A stretch of 64,000 nt of DNA, taken from the NCBI GenBank assembly GCA_020446675.1, contig JAGREE010000005.1, forward strand, positions 154,637 through 218,636, in the 5' to 3' direction. A program made the translations under genes and the position numbers. Source of the DNA: Alphaproteobacteria bacterium (GTDB taxonomy: Bacteria; Pseudomonadota; Alphaproteobacteria; Sphingomonadales; Emcibacteraceae). Shown piece after piece: positions 1 to 8,064 of this stretch; positions within the stretch are counted from its first letter, which is position 1, and the number at the start of each line of letters is the position of its first letter. Below the pieces are notes generated by a model. The model saw only the letters and a program-made list of their open reading frames with translations, ran no database searches and was not told where the DNA came from.

Positions 1-923
1 AGCTTGGTATTGATCCTTTTGCTGATGAACAGGTAGAAATTACCCCAAAGTCAGTAATCATCGAAGGCGAAGTCAGCGAGGAAGATGAATTACAAAGCGA
101 GATGGATGACGGACTGCCTATGCAGCTTGCTATTGTCGGTCGCCCCAATGTTGGAAAATCTACTCTGATCAATAAATTGCTTGGTGAAGAGCGCATGCTG
201 ACGGGACCGGAAGCCGGTATCACCCGGGATTCCATTGGCGTAAATTATAGTTATGAAGGGCGGGAACTGCGAATTTTTGATACGGCTGGTATGCGCCGAA
301 AATCAAAAGTGCAGGAAAAGCTCGAAAAACTGTCCGTTGCGGATACCATACGCGCTCTTAATTTTGCTGAAGTGGTGGTCCTGCTCATTGATGCGACCCA
401 GCCATTTGAGAAACAGGATTTGTCCATTGCCAGCCTGATTGTACAGGAAGGTCGTGCCCTAGTTATAGGGCTTAATAAATATGATCTTTTAGAGAACAGG
501 CAGGAAGTCATGAAGGATATCGCCCATAAGCTTGAACATAGCCTGCCACAGATTAAAGGTATTCCGATTGTTCCGGTTTCAGCACTTACCGGGCGCGGAC
601 TTGATAAACTGATGGAACAGATATTTACAACCTATAAGCTTTGGAACCGTCGGATCAGTACGGCAAAACTGAATAAGTGGCTGATACAAACATTACAGTA
701 TCACCCCGCTCCATCGGTAAAGGGTCGACGAACCAAAATGCGCTATATTACTCAAGTTAAAACACGGCCCCCAACTTTTGCCATTTTTACCAACCGCCCG
801 GCCGATGTGGCGGATAGTTATGTCAGATATCTTTTAAATGAGCTTAGATGGGATTTTGACATGCCGGGTGTGCCTATTCGTATCATGTTAAGAAAAGGGG
901 ATAACCCTTATAAAAAAAACTAA
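1..923 (+). CDS. der: Ribosome-assembly GTPase Der (EngA), 3' part
   Basis: Der is a double-GTPase that acts in late 50S ribosomal subunit maturation. The window cuts the gene; the reading frame is open from base 3, so the first G domain lies mostly outside and about 306 C-terminal residues are visible. Seen here are an acidic linker (about 35 residues) followed by the second G domain with GRPNVGKST (G1), a TRD segment (G2), DTAGMRRK (G3) and NKYD (G4), then the C-terminal KH-like domain ending in a basic tail. The ATG at 102 is internal to the linker and is not the gene start. The next gene begins 28 bases downstream on the same strand. Identification is secure; only the N-terminus is missing. 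Confidence 0.96.
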   Translation, partial: LGIDPFADEQVEITPKSVIIEGEVSEEDELQSEMDDGLPMQLAIVGRPNVGKSTLINKLLGEERMLTGPEAGITRDSIGVNYSYEGRELRIFDTAGMRRKSKVQEKLEKLSVADTIRALNFAEVVVLLIDATQPFEKQDLSIASLIVQEGRALVIGLNKYDLLENRQEVMKDIAHKLEHSLPQIKGIPIVPVSALTGRGLDKLMEQIFTTYKLWNRRISTAKLNKWLIQTLQYHPAPSVKGRRTKMRYITQVKTRPPTFAIFTNRPADVADSYVRYLLNELRWDFDMPGVPIRIMLRKGDNPYKKN

Positions 924-951
924 AATAAAATAATCATTCAGGAGATATAAA

Positions 952-1326
952 ATGATAAGTTATGCAATGGTCGGTACCAAAGATTTAAAAAAAGCAGGTG
1001 ATTTTTTTGATAAAGTTCTGGGTGTTCTCGGCGCGAGCCGGATGATGGAAAGTGAAAGATCAATCATGTGGTCGGATGGAAATCCAGGCAGACCATTATT
1101 TGCGGCTTGCCTGCCATTTGATGGCAAAAGCGCAACTGTTGGAAATGGGACAATGATTTCATTTGGTGCCAAATCACAGGAAGATGTTGATAATATGTAT
1201 AAAATTGCCCTTGAAAACGGCGGAAGCTGCGAAGGTGAACCAGGTCTACGTGGGGAAAGTTATTATCTTGCCTATTTTCGCGATACTGATGGAAATAAAT
1301 TTTCTGCCTTTTGTCCAGTGAGCTAA
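952..1326 (+). CDS. VOC-fold (glyoxalase/bleomycin resistance-like) protein 1
   Basis: A 124-residue protein of the vicinal oxygen chelate superfamily, first of three tandem paralogues. It starts MISYAMVGTKDLKKAG, the usual first beta-strand and helix, and closes with YFRDTDGNKF near the C-terminus. The first metal-ligand position (normally His in strand 1) is Tyr or Ala here, and the final Glu after DGNK is absent, so a glyoxalase I-type metal site is unlikely. GGAG at 941 precedes the ATG by seven bases. Substrate is unknown. The second copy starts 22 bases downstream, so the three are probably co-transcribed, perhaps with der. Confidence 0.85.
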   Translation: MISYAMVGTKDLKKAGDFFDKVLGVLGASRMMESERSIMWSDGNPGRPLFAACLPFDGKSATVGNGTMISFGAKSQEDVDNMYKIALENGGSCEGEPGLRGESYYLAYFRDTDGNKFSAFCPVS

Positions 1327-1347
1327 TCTGAAGAAAGGCAATTAACA

Positions 1348-1731
1348 ATGATCGGTTATATCATGGTCGGCGTTAAGGACATAAAGCGTGCCGCAGCATT
1401 TTATGATGAAGTGCTCGGCATGCTGGGGGCCACGCGGAAAATGGACTATGAAAAATTTATTCTTTGGAATGATGCCGCAGACAAACCGTCTTTTTCGATT
1501 TGTATTCCATATGATGGTAATCCGGCAACGGTTGGCAACGGTTCAATGATTGCCTTTCCCGTTGCAGGTGCTGATGAAGTTCATAAAGTTTATGATTGTG
1601 CAATCAAGAACGGTGCAACAGATGAGGGGGCACCGGGCATGAGGGATGGTGGTTACTATATTGGTTATTTCCGTGATCTTGATGGTAACAAGCTTGCGGT
1701 TTATCATTATGCCAGTGATGAACATTTGTAA
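1348..1731 (+). CDS. VOC-fold protein 2
   Basis: A 127-residue paralogue of its neighbours on both sides. It has the same architecture: MIGYIMVGVKD at the start, a central ATVGNGSMIAF strand, and GYFRDLDGNKL close to the end, followed by a short divergent tail. It is closer to copy 3 than to copy 1, sharing the MDYEKF/MDYENF segment and the DEGAPG motif. As in the others, the canonical His and Glu metal ligands are replaced. An AAGAAAGG ribosome binding site lies about ten bases before the ATG. The function is not known; members of this subgroup are usually annotated only as VOC family proteins. Confidence 0.85.
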   Translation: MIGYIMVGVKDIKRAAAFYDEVLGMLGATRKMDYEKFILWNDAADKPSFSICIPYDGNPATVGNGSMIAFPVAGADEVHKVYDCAIKNGATDEGAPGMRDGGYYIGYFRDLDGNKLAVYHYASDEHL

Positions 1732-1771
1732 GGGATAAATATTTGTACGGATAAATAGGGAGGAAACAAAT

Positions 1772-2158
1772 ATGATTGGTTATACGATGGTCGGCACGCG
1801 CGACATTAAAAATGCGGGTAATTTTTTTGATAAGGTGCTTGGTATACTTGGGGCAAAGCGAACAATGGATTATGAAAATTTTATCGTCTGGAACATTACA
1901 CCGGACCAACCGTCCTTTTCTGTGTGTTTGCCCTATGATGGCAAAGCGGCAAGTGTCGGAAATGGTGTCATGACAGCCTTTAATGCAATGTCCCCGGAAC
2001 AGGTAAAGGAAGTTTATGATTGCGCCCTAAAAAATGGCGGAACCGATGAGGGAGCACCAGGCGAGCGGACAACACCTGGTTTTTATATTGGCTATTTCCG
2101 TGATCCGGATGGTAATAAATTTGCGGTTTTTAATTTTAGCGGTGAGCTTGGTAATTAA
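1772..2158 (+). CDS. VOC-fold protein 3
   Basis: A 128-residue paralogue and the last of the tandem triplet. It has a strong GGGAGG ribosome binding site (from 1758). The N-terminus MIGYTMVGTRDIKNAG and C-terminal GYFRDPDGNKF match the other two copies, with ASVGNGVMTAF in the middle. Metal ligands of glyoxalase I are again not conserved. It ends ten bases from the convergent SDR gene; the junction is a short AT-only inverted repeat. The three copies may form homo- or heterodimers, as VOC proteins usually dimerise, but that is inference. Confidence 0.85.
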   Translation: MIGYTMVGTRDIKNAGNFFDKVLGILGAKRTMDYENFIVWNITPDQPSFSVCLPYDGKAASVGNGVMTAFNAMSPEQVKEVYDCALKNGGTDEGAPGERTTPGFYIGYFRDPDGNKFAVFNFSGELGN

Positions 2159-2171
2159 TTTTTTAAATTAA
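2155..2171. terminator. Short AT-rich inverted repeat between convergent genes
   Basis: TTAATTT and AAATTAA flank a three-base T loop exactly between the stops of the third VOC gene and the SDR gene. It contains both stop codons. The stem is pure A/T, so it would be a weak bidirectional terminator at best. Confidence 0.3.
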
Positions 2172-2905
2172 ACAAAAATATTATCGTCACCATTTTTAAA
2201 TTTTCGGAAATCGGCAATTTTGCCGTTTTCATTAAAATCAGGGGAACAAAGCTTCACCATCAGAGGCATAAGGGCTTCCGGCTTATCAACAAGATTTGGA
2301 TCTTCGCCCGGCATTGCCCGAGCGCGCATTGCTGTTCTGATCGGGCCGGGGTTTAAAATATTTACCCGCAAATTGGATTTTTCAATTTCTGCAGCATAAG
2401 TTCTGACCATGCACTCAAGGGCTGCTTTGCTGATGGCGTACCCGCCCCAGAAAGGGCGGGGCTCCCTTACCAATGTAGAAGAGCCGACAAATACGGCACG
2501 ACCATGGTCGGCGGCCCTTAGCAGCGGGTCAAGTGATCTGATTAGTCGGTAATTTGCAGTCACATTGACATCCATCACCTGTTGCCAGACTTTCGGCTTT
2601 AAATGGCTTATCGGCGTAATATCGCCAAGGGTCCCTGCGTTACCAACCAGAATATCAAGTTTTCCGTATTTTTTGGCAATAATGCCACCCATTCTGTCCA
2701 GTGCGTCATAATCTGTAATGTCAAGCGGCACCAACGTTGTTTCACCACCCAACTTTATGATGTCATCATCAAGGGCTTCAAGGGATCCAACAGTGCGGGC
2801 AATAGCAAATATATGCGCACCTTCCTTGGCGAGTGCTTTTGCTGTGGCATATCCGATCCCGCGTGACGCCCCGGTCACGACGGCAATTTTATTTTTTAAT
2901 ATCAT
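2168..2905 (-). CDS. SDR family NAD(P)-dependent oxidoreductase
   Basis: A 245-residue classical short-chain dehydrogenase/reductase. It carries the cofactor motif TGASRGIG near residue 12, NAG near residue 90, a catalytic Ser in VGSS, and YAISK with catalytic Tyr and Lys. The substrate is not evident. Its ATG overlaps the purF stop by four bases (ATGA), so it is translationally coupled to purF and is the last gene of the dnaB-to-purF chain. An SDR directly after purF is a recurrent alphaproteobacterial arrangement, but I know of no proven role in purine synthesis. The C-terminus (NGDDNIFV) is short and acidic. Confidence 0.9.
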   Translation of the reverse strand: MILKNKIAVVTGASRGIGYATAKALAKEGAHIFAIARTVGSLEALDDDIIKLGGETTLVPLDITDYDALDRMGGIIAKKYGKLDILVGNAGTLGDITPISHLKPKVWQQVMDVNVTANYRLIRSLDPLLRAADHGRAVFVGSSTLVREPRPFWGGYAISKAALECMVRTYAAEIEKSNLRVNILNPGPIRTAMRARAMPGEDPNLVDKPEALMPLMVKLCSPDFNENGKIADFRKFKNGDDNIFV

Positions 2906-4404
2906 TTTTTGTAATCCGTCAGCAGCGAGAATTGTTTGTCATCATCTGAAGCGTTGTTATCGGTTAGTGGTGTTGGATATTCACCGCTGAAACAGGCATC
3001 ACAATATTGCGGCTTTTTATTATCTCTATTTGCTTCACCGACTGCCCGGTAAAGTCCATCTATAGAAATGAATTTCAGGCTGTCGGCACCGATATATTCG
3101 GCCATTTCCTTAATTGACATTCTGGACGCCAGCAATTTATCTTTATCCGGCGTATCAACACCGTAAAAACAAGGATCCGTTGTTGGTGGGCTGGCAATGT
3201 AAAGATGGACTTCTTTTGCCCCTGCCTGCCTGACCATATCAACGATTTTGACCGATGTGGTGCCACGCACGATACTGTCATCGACAAGAACGACAATTTT
3301 TCCGTCCAGCTCACCCCGGTTTGCGTTATGTTTCAATTTTACGCCAAGATGGCGGATGGTATCAGATGGTTCAATGAAAGTGCGTCCGACATAATGGTTT
3401 CGAATAATGCCCAGTTCAAATGGAATGCCTGCTTCCTGTGCATAACCGATAGCGGCTGGCACACCACTATCAGGAACTGGTACCACAAGGTCTGCATTCA
3501 GTTTGCATTCTTTTGCCAGTTCCTTACCGATATTTTTTCGGACTTTATAAATACTGGTACCGTTGCTGAGGCTATCGGGCCTTGAAAAATAAACATGTTC
3601 AAAAATACAGGGGCGAGGGTGCATGATCGGGAATGGTTTAATGCTTGTCATGCCATTTTTATTAATAGTAATCACTTCACCCGGATCAACATCACGAATA
3701 AAATCAGCACCGATTATATCCAGAGCGCAGGTTTCCGAAGCAAAAATATAGCCGTCATTAGGCAATTTACCAAGTACAAGCGGGCGTACACCAAGCGGGT
3801 CACGTGCGCCGATCAGACAATCTTCGCTTAGGGCAACAAAAGCAAATGCGCCTTCAATCCGGCGCATTGCATCAATGAATTTATCCTGTAGAGTTAAATA
3901 TGTACTCGTGGCAATCAAGTGTATGATCACTTCAGAATCGGACGTCGACTGAAAAATAGCTCCTTTGGCGACCAGATGTTTTTTAAGGGTCAAGGCATTG
4001 GTCAAGTTACCGTTATGAGCGACGGCAAAACCGCCACTGGCAAGATCGGCAAAAAGCGGCTGAATATTTCTTAGACCTGAACCGCCAGCCGTAGAATAGC
4101 GGACATGGCCGATGGCACTATTTCCTGGAAGCGACTCAATCACTGATTTTGTGTTAAAATTATCAGCAACATGACCGGTTGATTTATGGGCGTAAAACTG
4201 CCCTTCATAATAGCTTACAATTCCGGCTGCTTCCTGACCGCGGTGCTGAAGTGCGTGAAGCCCGAGCACAGTATGAGTTGACGCCTCCGGCGTATTAAAA
4301 ACACCAAAAACACCACATTCATCATGGAATTTATCATCTTCTGTAAATGGAGTCGTGGTAAGGGTCGAGGGCGAAAAATTAGAGGAATTTATATGATCCG
4401 TCAT
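2902..4404 (-). CDS. purF: Amidophosphoribosyltransferase PurF
   Basis: Catalyses the first step of purine synthesis, PRPP plus glutamine to phosphoribosylamine. The 500-residue protein has an N-terminal glutamine amidotransferase domain whose nucleophile is Cys30 (DECGVFGVF), implying removal of a 29-residue propeptide. The phosphoribosyltransferase PRPP loop lies around residues 372-384 (VLVDDSIVRGTTS). Cys266, Cys412, Cys468 and Cys471 sit where the Bacillus-type enzyme holds its 4Fe-4S cluster, so this looks like the oxygen-sensitive iron-sulfur type rather than the cluster-free E. coli type. It lies between cvpA and the SDR gene, overlapping the latter by four bases. Confidence 0.97.
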   Translation of the reverse strand: MTDHINSSNFSPSTLTTTPFTEDDKFHDECGVFGVFNTPEASTHTVLGLHALQHRGQEAAGIVSYYEGQFYAHKSTGHVADNFNTKSVIESLPGNSAIGHVRYSTAGGSGLRNIQPLFADLASGGFAVAHNGNLTNALTLKKHLVAKGAIFQSTSDSEVIIHLIATSTYLTLQDKFIDAMRRIEGAFAFVALSEDCLIGARDPLGVRPLVLGKLPNDGYIFASETCALDIIGADFIRDVDPGEVITINKNGMTSIKPFPIMHPRPCIFEHVYFSRPDSLSNGTSIYKVRKNIGKELAKECKLNADLVVPVPDSGVPAAIGYAQEAGIPFELGIIRNHYVGRTFIEPSDTIRHLGVKLKHNANRGELDGKIVVLVDDSIVRGTTSVKIVDMVRQAGAKEVHLYIASPPTTDPCFYGVDTPDKDKLLASRMSIKEMAEYIGADSLKFISIDGLYRAVGEANRDNKKPQYCDACFSGEYPTPLTDNNASDDDKQFSLLTDYKK

Positions 4405-4473
4405 TAATCCAACTCATTAGGGGTCTATATGCACTTCTATATATTGTGGTTTGGCTTTTTTGTGAACCTTTTT

Positions 4474-5115
4474 TTACGATTTTGTCCCTTCACGGATCAG
4501 ATTATCCATTTCTTCTCTGGATTTATCGTCATATTGGGTTTCACTGTCCTTTTTTTTATCACTGGATGGGAAGGATGGGGCCACATTTTTTAAAATACCG
4601 AACCATTCCGTGCCAAAGCGACCTTCTTCAAATAATGGTTCATCTTTGTAAGGATTCATGGAATTAAGCATGCTTGCCCCATATTCGATCAATGGTCTTG
4701 ATTTCGCTTCCATGAACATGTCGGGATATTCATCTGCTGAAAAAAATGGCGTGGTCAGCAGATAAGCAAAACTGATAAGCAGCATGCCGCGCGCCATACC
4801 AAACAGGATACCTAGGCCCCGGTCCAAAGCGCCGATATGGCTTTCTTTAATGGTTCTGCCGATAACCCCGCCAATATACTTAAATATAATCAGGCTGAGT
4901 ATGCCCAGAACCGCATAGGTAATCATACTGGCCATAAAATCCGGCTGAACTAAATTTACAATATGGGGATAAAGAATCGGGTGACCCTGAAGGGTAACGA
5001 AAAGAGCCAATACCCATGCGACCAGACTAAGGGCTTCTGTTGTGAAACCCCTGGTAATTGCAATTAAAACGGACGCGCCGATAATCAGCAGGACTATAAT
5101 ATCAATTGCGTTAAT
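4474..5115 (-). CDS. cvpA: CvpA family membrane protein, probable ATT start
   Basis: An inner-membrane protein of the CvpA (colicin V production) family, placed as usual between radA and purF. The frame encodes four hydrophobic segments, then a hydrophilic tail rich in Lys, Asp and Glu. The family N-terminus NAIDIIVLLIIGASVLIAIT is present only if translation starts upstream of the first ordinary start codon, a TTG at 5010 that would remove the first segment. In frame, the only candidate is ATT at 5115-5113, seven bases after GGAAGGA; a stop lies at 5136. The ATT start gives 213 residues, a normal family length. The exact function of CvpA is unresolved; it is linked to envelope homeostasis. 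Confidence 0.85.
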   Translation of the reverse strand: MNAIDIIVLLIIGASVLIAITRGFTTEALSLVAWVLALFVTLQGHPILYPHIVNLVQPDFMASMITYAVLGILSLIIFKYIGGVIGRTIKESHIGALDRGLGILFGMARGMLLISFAYLLTTPFFSADEYPDMFMEAKSRPLIEYGASMLNSMNPYKDEPLFEEGRFGTEWFGILKNVAPSFPSSDKKKDSETQYDDKSREEMDNLIREGTKS

Positions 5116-5141
5116 GGCTTTATCCTTCCATAATTAAAACA

Positions 5142-6512
5142 TTATTCCAGATTTGGGGCAATAATATCAACAAGTTTTATCAGTTGATTGAGTTCTGCCG
5201 TTTTCATTTTTGCATTTTTATATTTCATTTTTGACGGAATAAAGGCCTGTGTAAAGCCAAGCTTTTCAGCTTCCTTGAGGCGGGCATCGGCCTGTCCGAC
5301 GGGCCTTATTTCACCGGATAAGGCAATTTCCCCGAAAATAATGGTTTCCCCGGTAATAGGGTCCCCGGAAAGGGAGGAAATCAGTGCTGCCGCGACGGCA
5401 AGATCAGCAGCTGGTTCAGATATTTTAAGCCCACCGGCAACATTAAGATAAATATCATAAGCCCCCAGACCAAGACCGCAGCGTGCATCAAGCACGGCAA
5501 TGACCATGGCAAGGCGGGCACTGTCCCAGCCGACGACGGCGCGGCGCGGCGTGCCGAGCGAAGATGGCGCGACCAAAGCCTGAATTTCAACCAGCATTGG
5601 CCTTGACCCTTCCATTCCGGCGAATACGGCAGAGCCAACGACATCACCATCACGGTCGCCCAGGAACAGGGCAGACGGGTTGGGAACCTCTTTTAGTCCA
5701 AGGTCTGACATTTCAAAAACGCCGATTTCATCGGTACCGCCGAAACGGTTTTTTACGGCCCGGAGGATGCGAAACTGATGCCCGCGGTCTCCTTCAAAAT
5801 AAAGGACGGTATCGACCATATGTTCAAGCACACGGGGACCGGCGATCTGGCCATCCTTGGTGACATGGCCGACCAAAAGGACACATACATTTCTTTTCTT
5901 GGCAAAACGGATCAGTTCCTGTGCGCTGGTTCTGACCTGGGCGACGGTGCCGGGGGCGCTTTCTATGGTGTCGGCATACATGGTCTGTATACTGTCAATA
6001 ACCACCACATCGGGGCATTTTCCCTTGCTTAAAGTGGCGAGGATATCCCGCAGATTGGTTTCAGAGGCAAGTGAAACAGGGCTATCTGCCAGATCAAGCC
6101 TTTCAGCGCGCATACGGACCTGAGCGACCGATTCTTCCCCTGAAATATAAACTGTGCTGATCCCGTTACGGGCCAGATTGCTGACTGCCTGTAAAAGCAG
6201 TGTTGATTTTCCAATCCCGGGATCGCCACCAATTAATATAGCAGAGCCAGGAACCAGTCCGCCACCAGTGACCCGGTCAAATTCACCGATTTTTGACCCC
6301 ATTCTTGGAAGCGGTTCATCTTCACCCTTTAGTGATGAAAGCTCAATAATTGCGCCCTTGGCCGAAGCCGATTTTCCAAGGCCAGTTGGCATATTTTCTG
6401 ATGCTTCCTCGGTCAGGCTGTTCCATTCGCCGCACGCTTCACACTGGCCCATCCACTTGCCGTATGTGGTACCGCAACTGTTACAGACATATATGCGTTT
6501 CTGCTTTGCCAT
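5142..6512 (-). CDS. radA: DNA repair protein RadA
   Basis: A RecA-like ATPase that promotes branch migration during recombination. The 456 residues show the complete architecture: a CXXC-X10-CXXC zinc finger (Cys10, 13, 24, 27), a Walker A motif GGDPGIGKS near residue 95, the RadA-specific KNRFG motif near residue 257, and a C-terminal Lon-protease-like domain that lacks proteolytic function in the family. The ATG shares its first base with the mlaF stop (TAATG), and cvpA starts 26 bases after its stop. It is part of the long minus-strand chain. Confidence 0.97.
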   Translation of the reverse strand: MAKQKRIYVCNSCGTTYGKWMGQCEACGEWNSLTEEASENMPTGLGKSASAKGAIIELSSLKGEDEPLPRMGSKIGEFDRVTGGGLVPGSAILIGGDPGIGKSTLLLQAVSNLARNGISTVYISGEESVAQVRMRAERLDLADSPVSLASETNLRDILATLSKGKCPDVVVIDSIQTMYADTIESAPGTVAQVRTSAQELIRFAKKRNVCVLLVGHVTKDGQIAGPRVLEHMVDTVLYFEGDRGHQFRILRAVKNRFGGTDEIGVFEMSDLGLKEVPNPSALFLGDRDGDVVGSAVFAGMEGSRPMLVEIQALVAPSSLGTPRRAVVGWDSARLAMVIAVLDARCGLGLGAYDIYLNVAGGLKISEPAADLAVAAALISSLSGDPITGETIIFGEIALSGEIRPVGQADARLKEAEKLGFTQAFIPSKMKYKNAKMKTAELNQLIKLVDIIAPNLE

Positions 6513-7291
6513 TATCCTTTAAGGATTTCCATTTTAATAGGACCCTCGGCCTTGCCGTTAATAAACTGATCAATATAGTCACTGCCACTTTGGTCAATTT
6601 TATTTTTAGGTCCGGTCCAGATGATATTGCCGTGATAAATCATCGCCACATTATCCGCAATTTTTCGTACACTCGACATGTCATGGGTGATGGTGACGGC
6701 GGTTGCCCCCACATCTTTAACACATTCGACAATCAGTTCATTGATTACATCAGACATAATCGGGTCTAGCCCAGTGGTCGGTTCATCAAAAAAGATAATT
6801 TCGGGATTGGCGGCAATGGCGCGGGCAAGCCCCACGCGCTTCTGCATTCCTCCGGAAAGCTCCGCCGGACTTAGGGTTCCGACATCTGGACTTAGGCCGA
6901 CACGGCGCAATTTCTCAATGGCAATTTCCTTGGCATCGGCACGGTTATAAAGCCTTTGTGCGAGCAGTCCAAAGGCGACATTCTCCCAAACGGGAAGACT
7001 GTCGAAAAGGGCACCCCCCTGAAAGAGCATGCCAAATTTGCTCAGGATTTCCTTGCGGTCAGAATTTGAAATACCGATCATTTCCTGTCCATCAATTTTG
7101 ATGCTGCCTCCATCAGCGGTCAGCAGGCCAAGAATACATTTAAGTGTTACGGATTTGCCGGAACCGGAACCGCCAATAATCACCATACTTTCACTTGGCA
7201 TGACTTCAAGGTCAATACTGTCAAGAACAACTTTGCTGCCGAATGTTTTACGTAGGCCTTTCAGGCTTATTTTTGGAACAATATTTGTCAT
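6512..7291 (-). CDS. mlaF: MlaF-type ABC transporter ATP-binding protein
   Basis: ATPase of a lipid transporter of the Mla/Ttg2 family, which moves phospholipids between inner and outer membranes. The 259 residues contain Walker A GGSGSGKS (40-47), the signature LSGGMQKR and Walker B IIFFDEPTTGLDP. It overlaps mlaE by four bases (ATGA) and radA by one, implying translational coupling. The gene for the MCE substrate-binding subunit (MlaD) is not adjacent, nor are MlaB or MlaC genes; they must lie elsewhere or be absent. Family assignment is firm; the Mla label rests on pairing with an MlaE permease. Confidence 0.9.
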   Translation of the reverse strand: MTNIVPKISLKGLRKTFGSKVVLDSIDLEVMPSESMVIIGGSGSGKSVTLKCILGLLTADGGSIKIDGQEMIGISNSDRKEILSKFGMLFQGGALFDSLPVWENVAFGLLAQRLYNRADAKEIAIEKLRRVGLSPDVGTLSPAELSGGMQKRVGLARAIAANPEIIFFDEPTTGLDPIMSDVINELIVECVKDVGATAVTITHDMSSVRKIADNVAMIYHGNIIWTGPKNKIDQSGSDYIDQFINGKAEGPIKMEILKG

Positions 7292-8064
7292 GACGAATAG
7301 AACAACTCCGTTACAACATAGTTTGAAAGCAGGATCATAATGCAGGCGGATACAACAGCATTCGTGGTTGAAATACCAACACCCTGTGCGCCGCCACGGG
7401 TGTTAAAGCCATGATAACAGCCCATCAGCGCGATGAAGAACCCAAATACGGTGGCTTTGGTCAAAGAGGCCATAACGTCAATGGTTTCCAGAAAATCAAT
7501 GGTTGATTTCATATAATTTCCACTGTTAAAGCCAAGCTTGCTTGTGGCAAGAAGATAACCACCAAGAACACCGATGGTATCAGCAACCACCACCAACATC
7601 AGCGGCATCATGATCAGAGTTGCCAGAATGCGCGGAGCAATAAGATATTTAAAAGGATCCGTTGAAAGTGTTACAAGAGCGTCAATCTGTTCAGTAACCC
7701 GCATGGTGCCAAGCTCCGCTGCCATAGAGGCACTGACCCGTCCGGCAACAATGAGCCCGCAAAGGGTGGGCCCCAGTTCGCGGACGATACCGATGACGAC
7801 AATAGTTGGCAATGTGCTTTCCGCGTTAAAGCGTGAGCTTCCCTCATAAATATTAACGGCAAGGGCCGCACCGGTAAATAATGTCGTAAGGCCGACAACA
7901 GGCAGTGAATAATAGCCGATATTAATCATCTGTCTGAAAAGTTCACGCGGATAATAAGGTGGGGTTAACATATGGGCGATTGCACTGACAGCAAATAGGC
8001 CAATCCTTCCGGCAGCCCGTAAAAAAGAGATAGCAACCCGCCCGATAACGGCCAAAAAATTCAT
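7288..8064 (-). CDS. mlaE: MlaE-type lipid ABC transporter permease
   Basis: A 258-residue permease of the MlaE/TrnA family, partner of the ATPase encoded immediately downstream. It has an N-terminal amphipathic segment followed by five to six hydrophobic segments. The family signature around VRELGPTLCGLIVAGRVSAS (near residue 95) is present, followed by the conserved AELGTMRVTEQIDAL loop that contacts the ATPase. It is coupled to alr upstream by a TAATG overlap and to mlaF downstream by ATGA. Position between alr and radA suggests it is co-transcribed with cell-wall and DNA-repair genes rather than with other Mla components. Confidence 0.92.
   Translation of the reverse strand: MNFLAVIGRVAISFLRAAGRIGLFAVSAIAHMLTPPYYPRELFRQMINIGYYSLPVVGLTTLFTGAALAVNIYEGSSRFNAESTLPTIVVIGIVRELGPTLCGLIVAGRVSASMAAELGTMRVTEQIDALVTLSTDPFKYLIAPRILATLIMMPLMLVVVADTIGVLGGYLLATSKLGFNSGNYMKSTIDFLETIDVMASLTKATVFGFFIALMGCYHGFNTRGGAQGVGISTTNAVVSACIMILLSNYVVTELFYSS

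Noticed and set aside
4446-4667. 73-residue plus-strand ORF opposite the 3' end of cvpA
   Set aside because: It lies mostly antisense to the CvpA tail; codon pattern and composition are those of a shadow frame.
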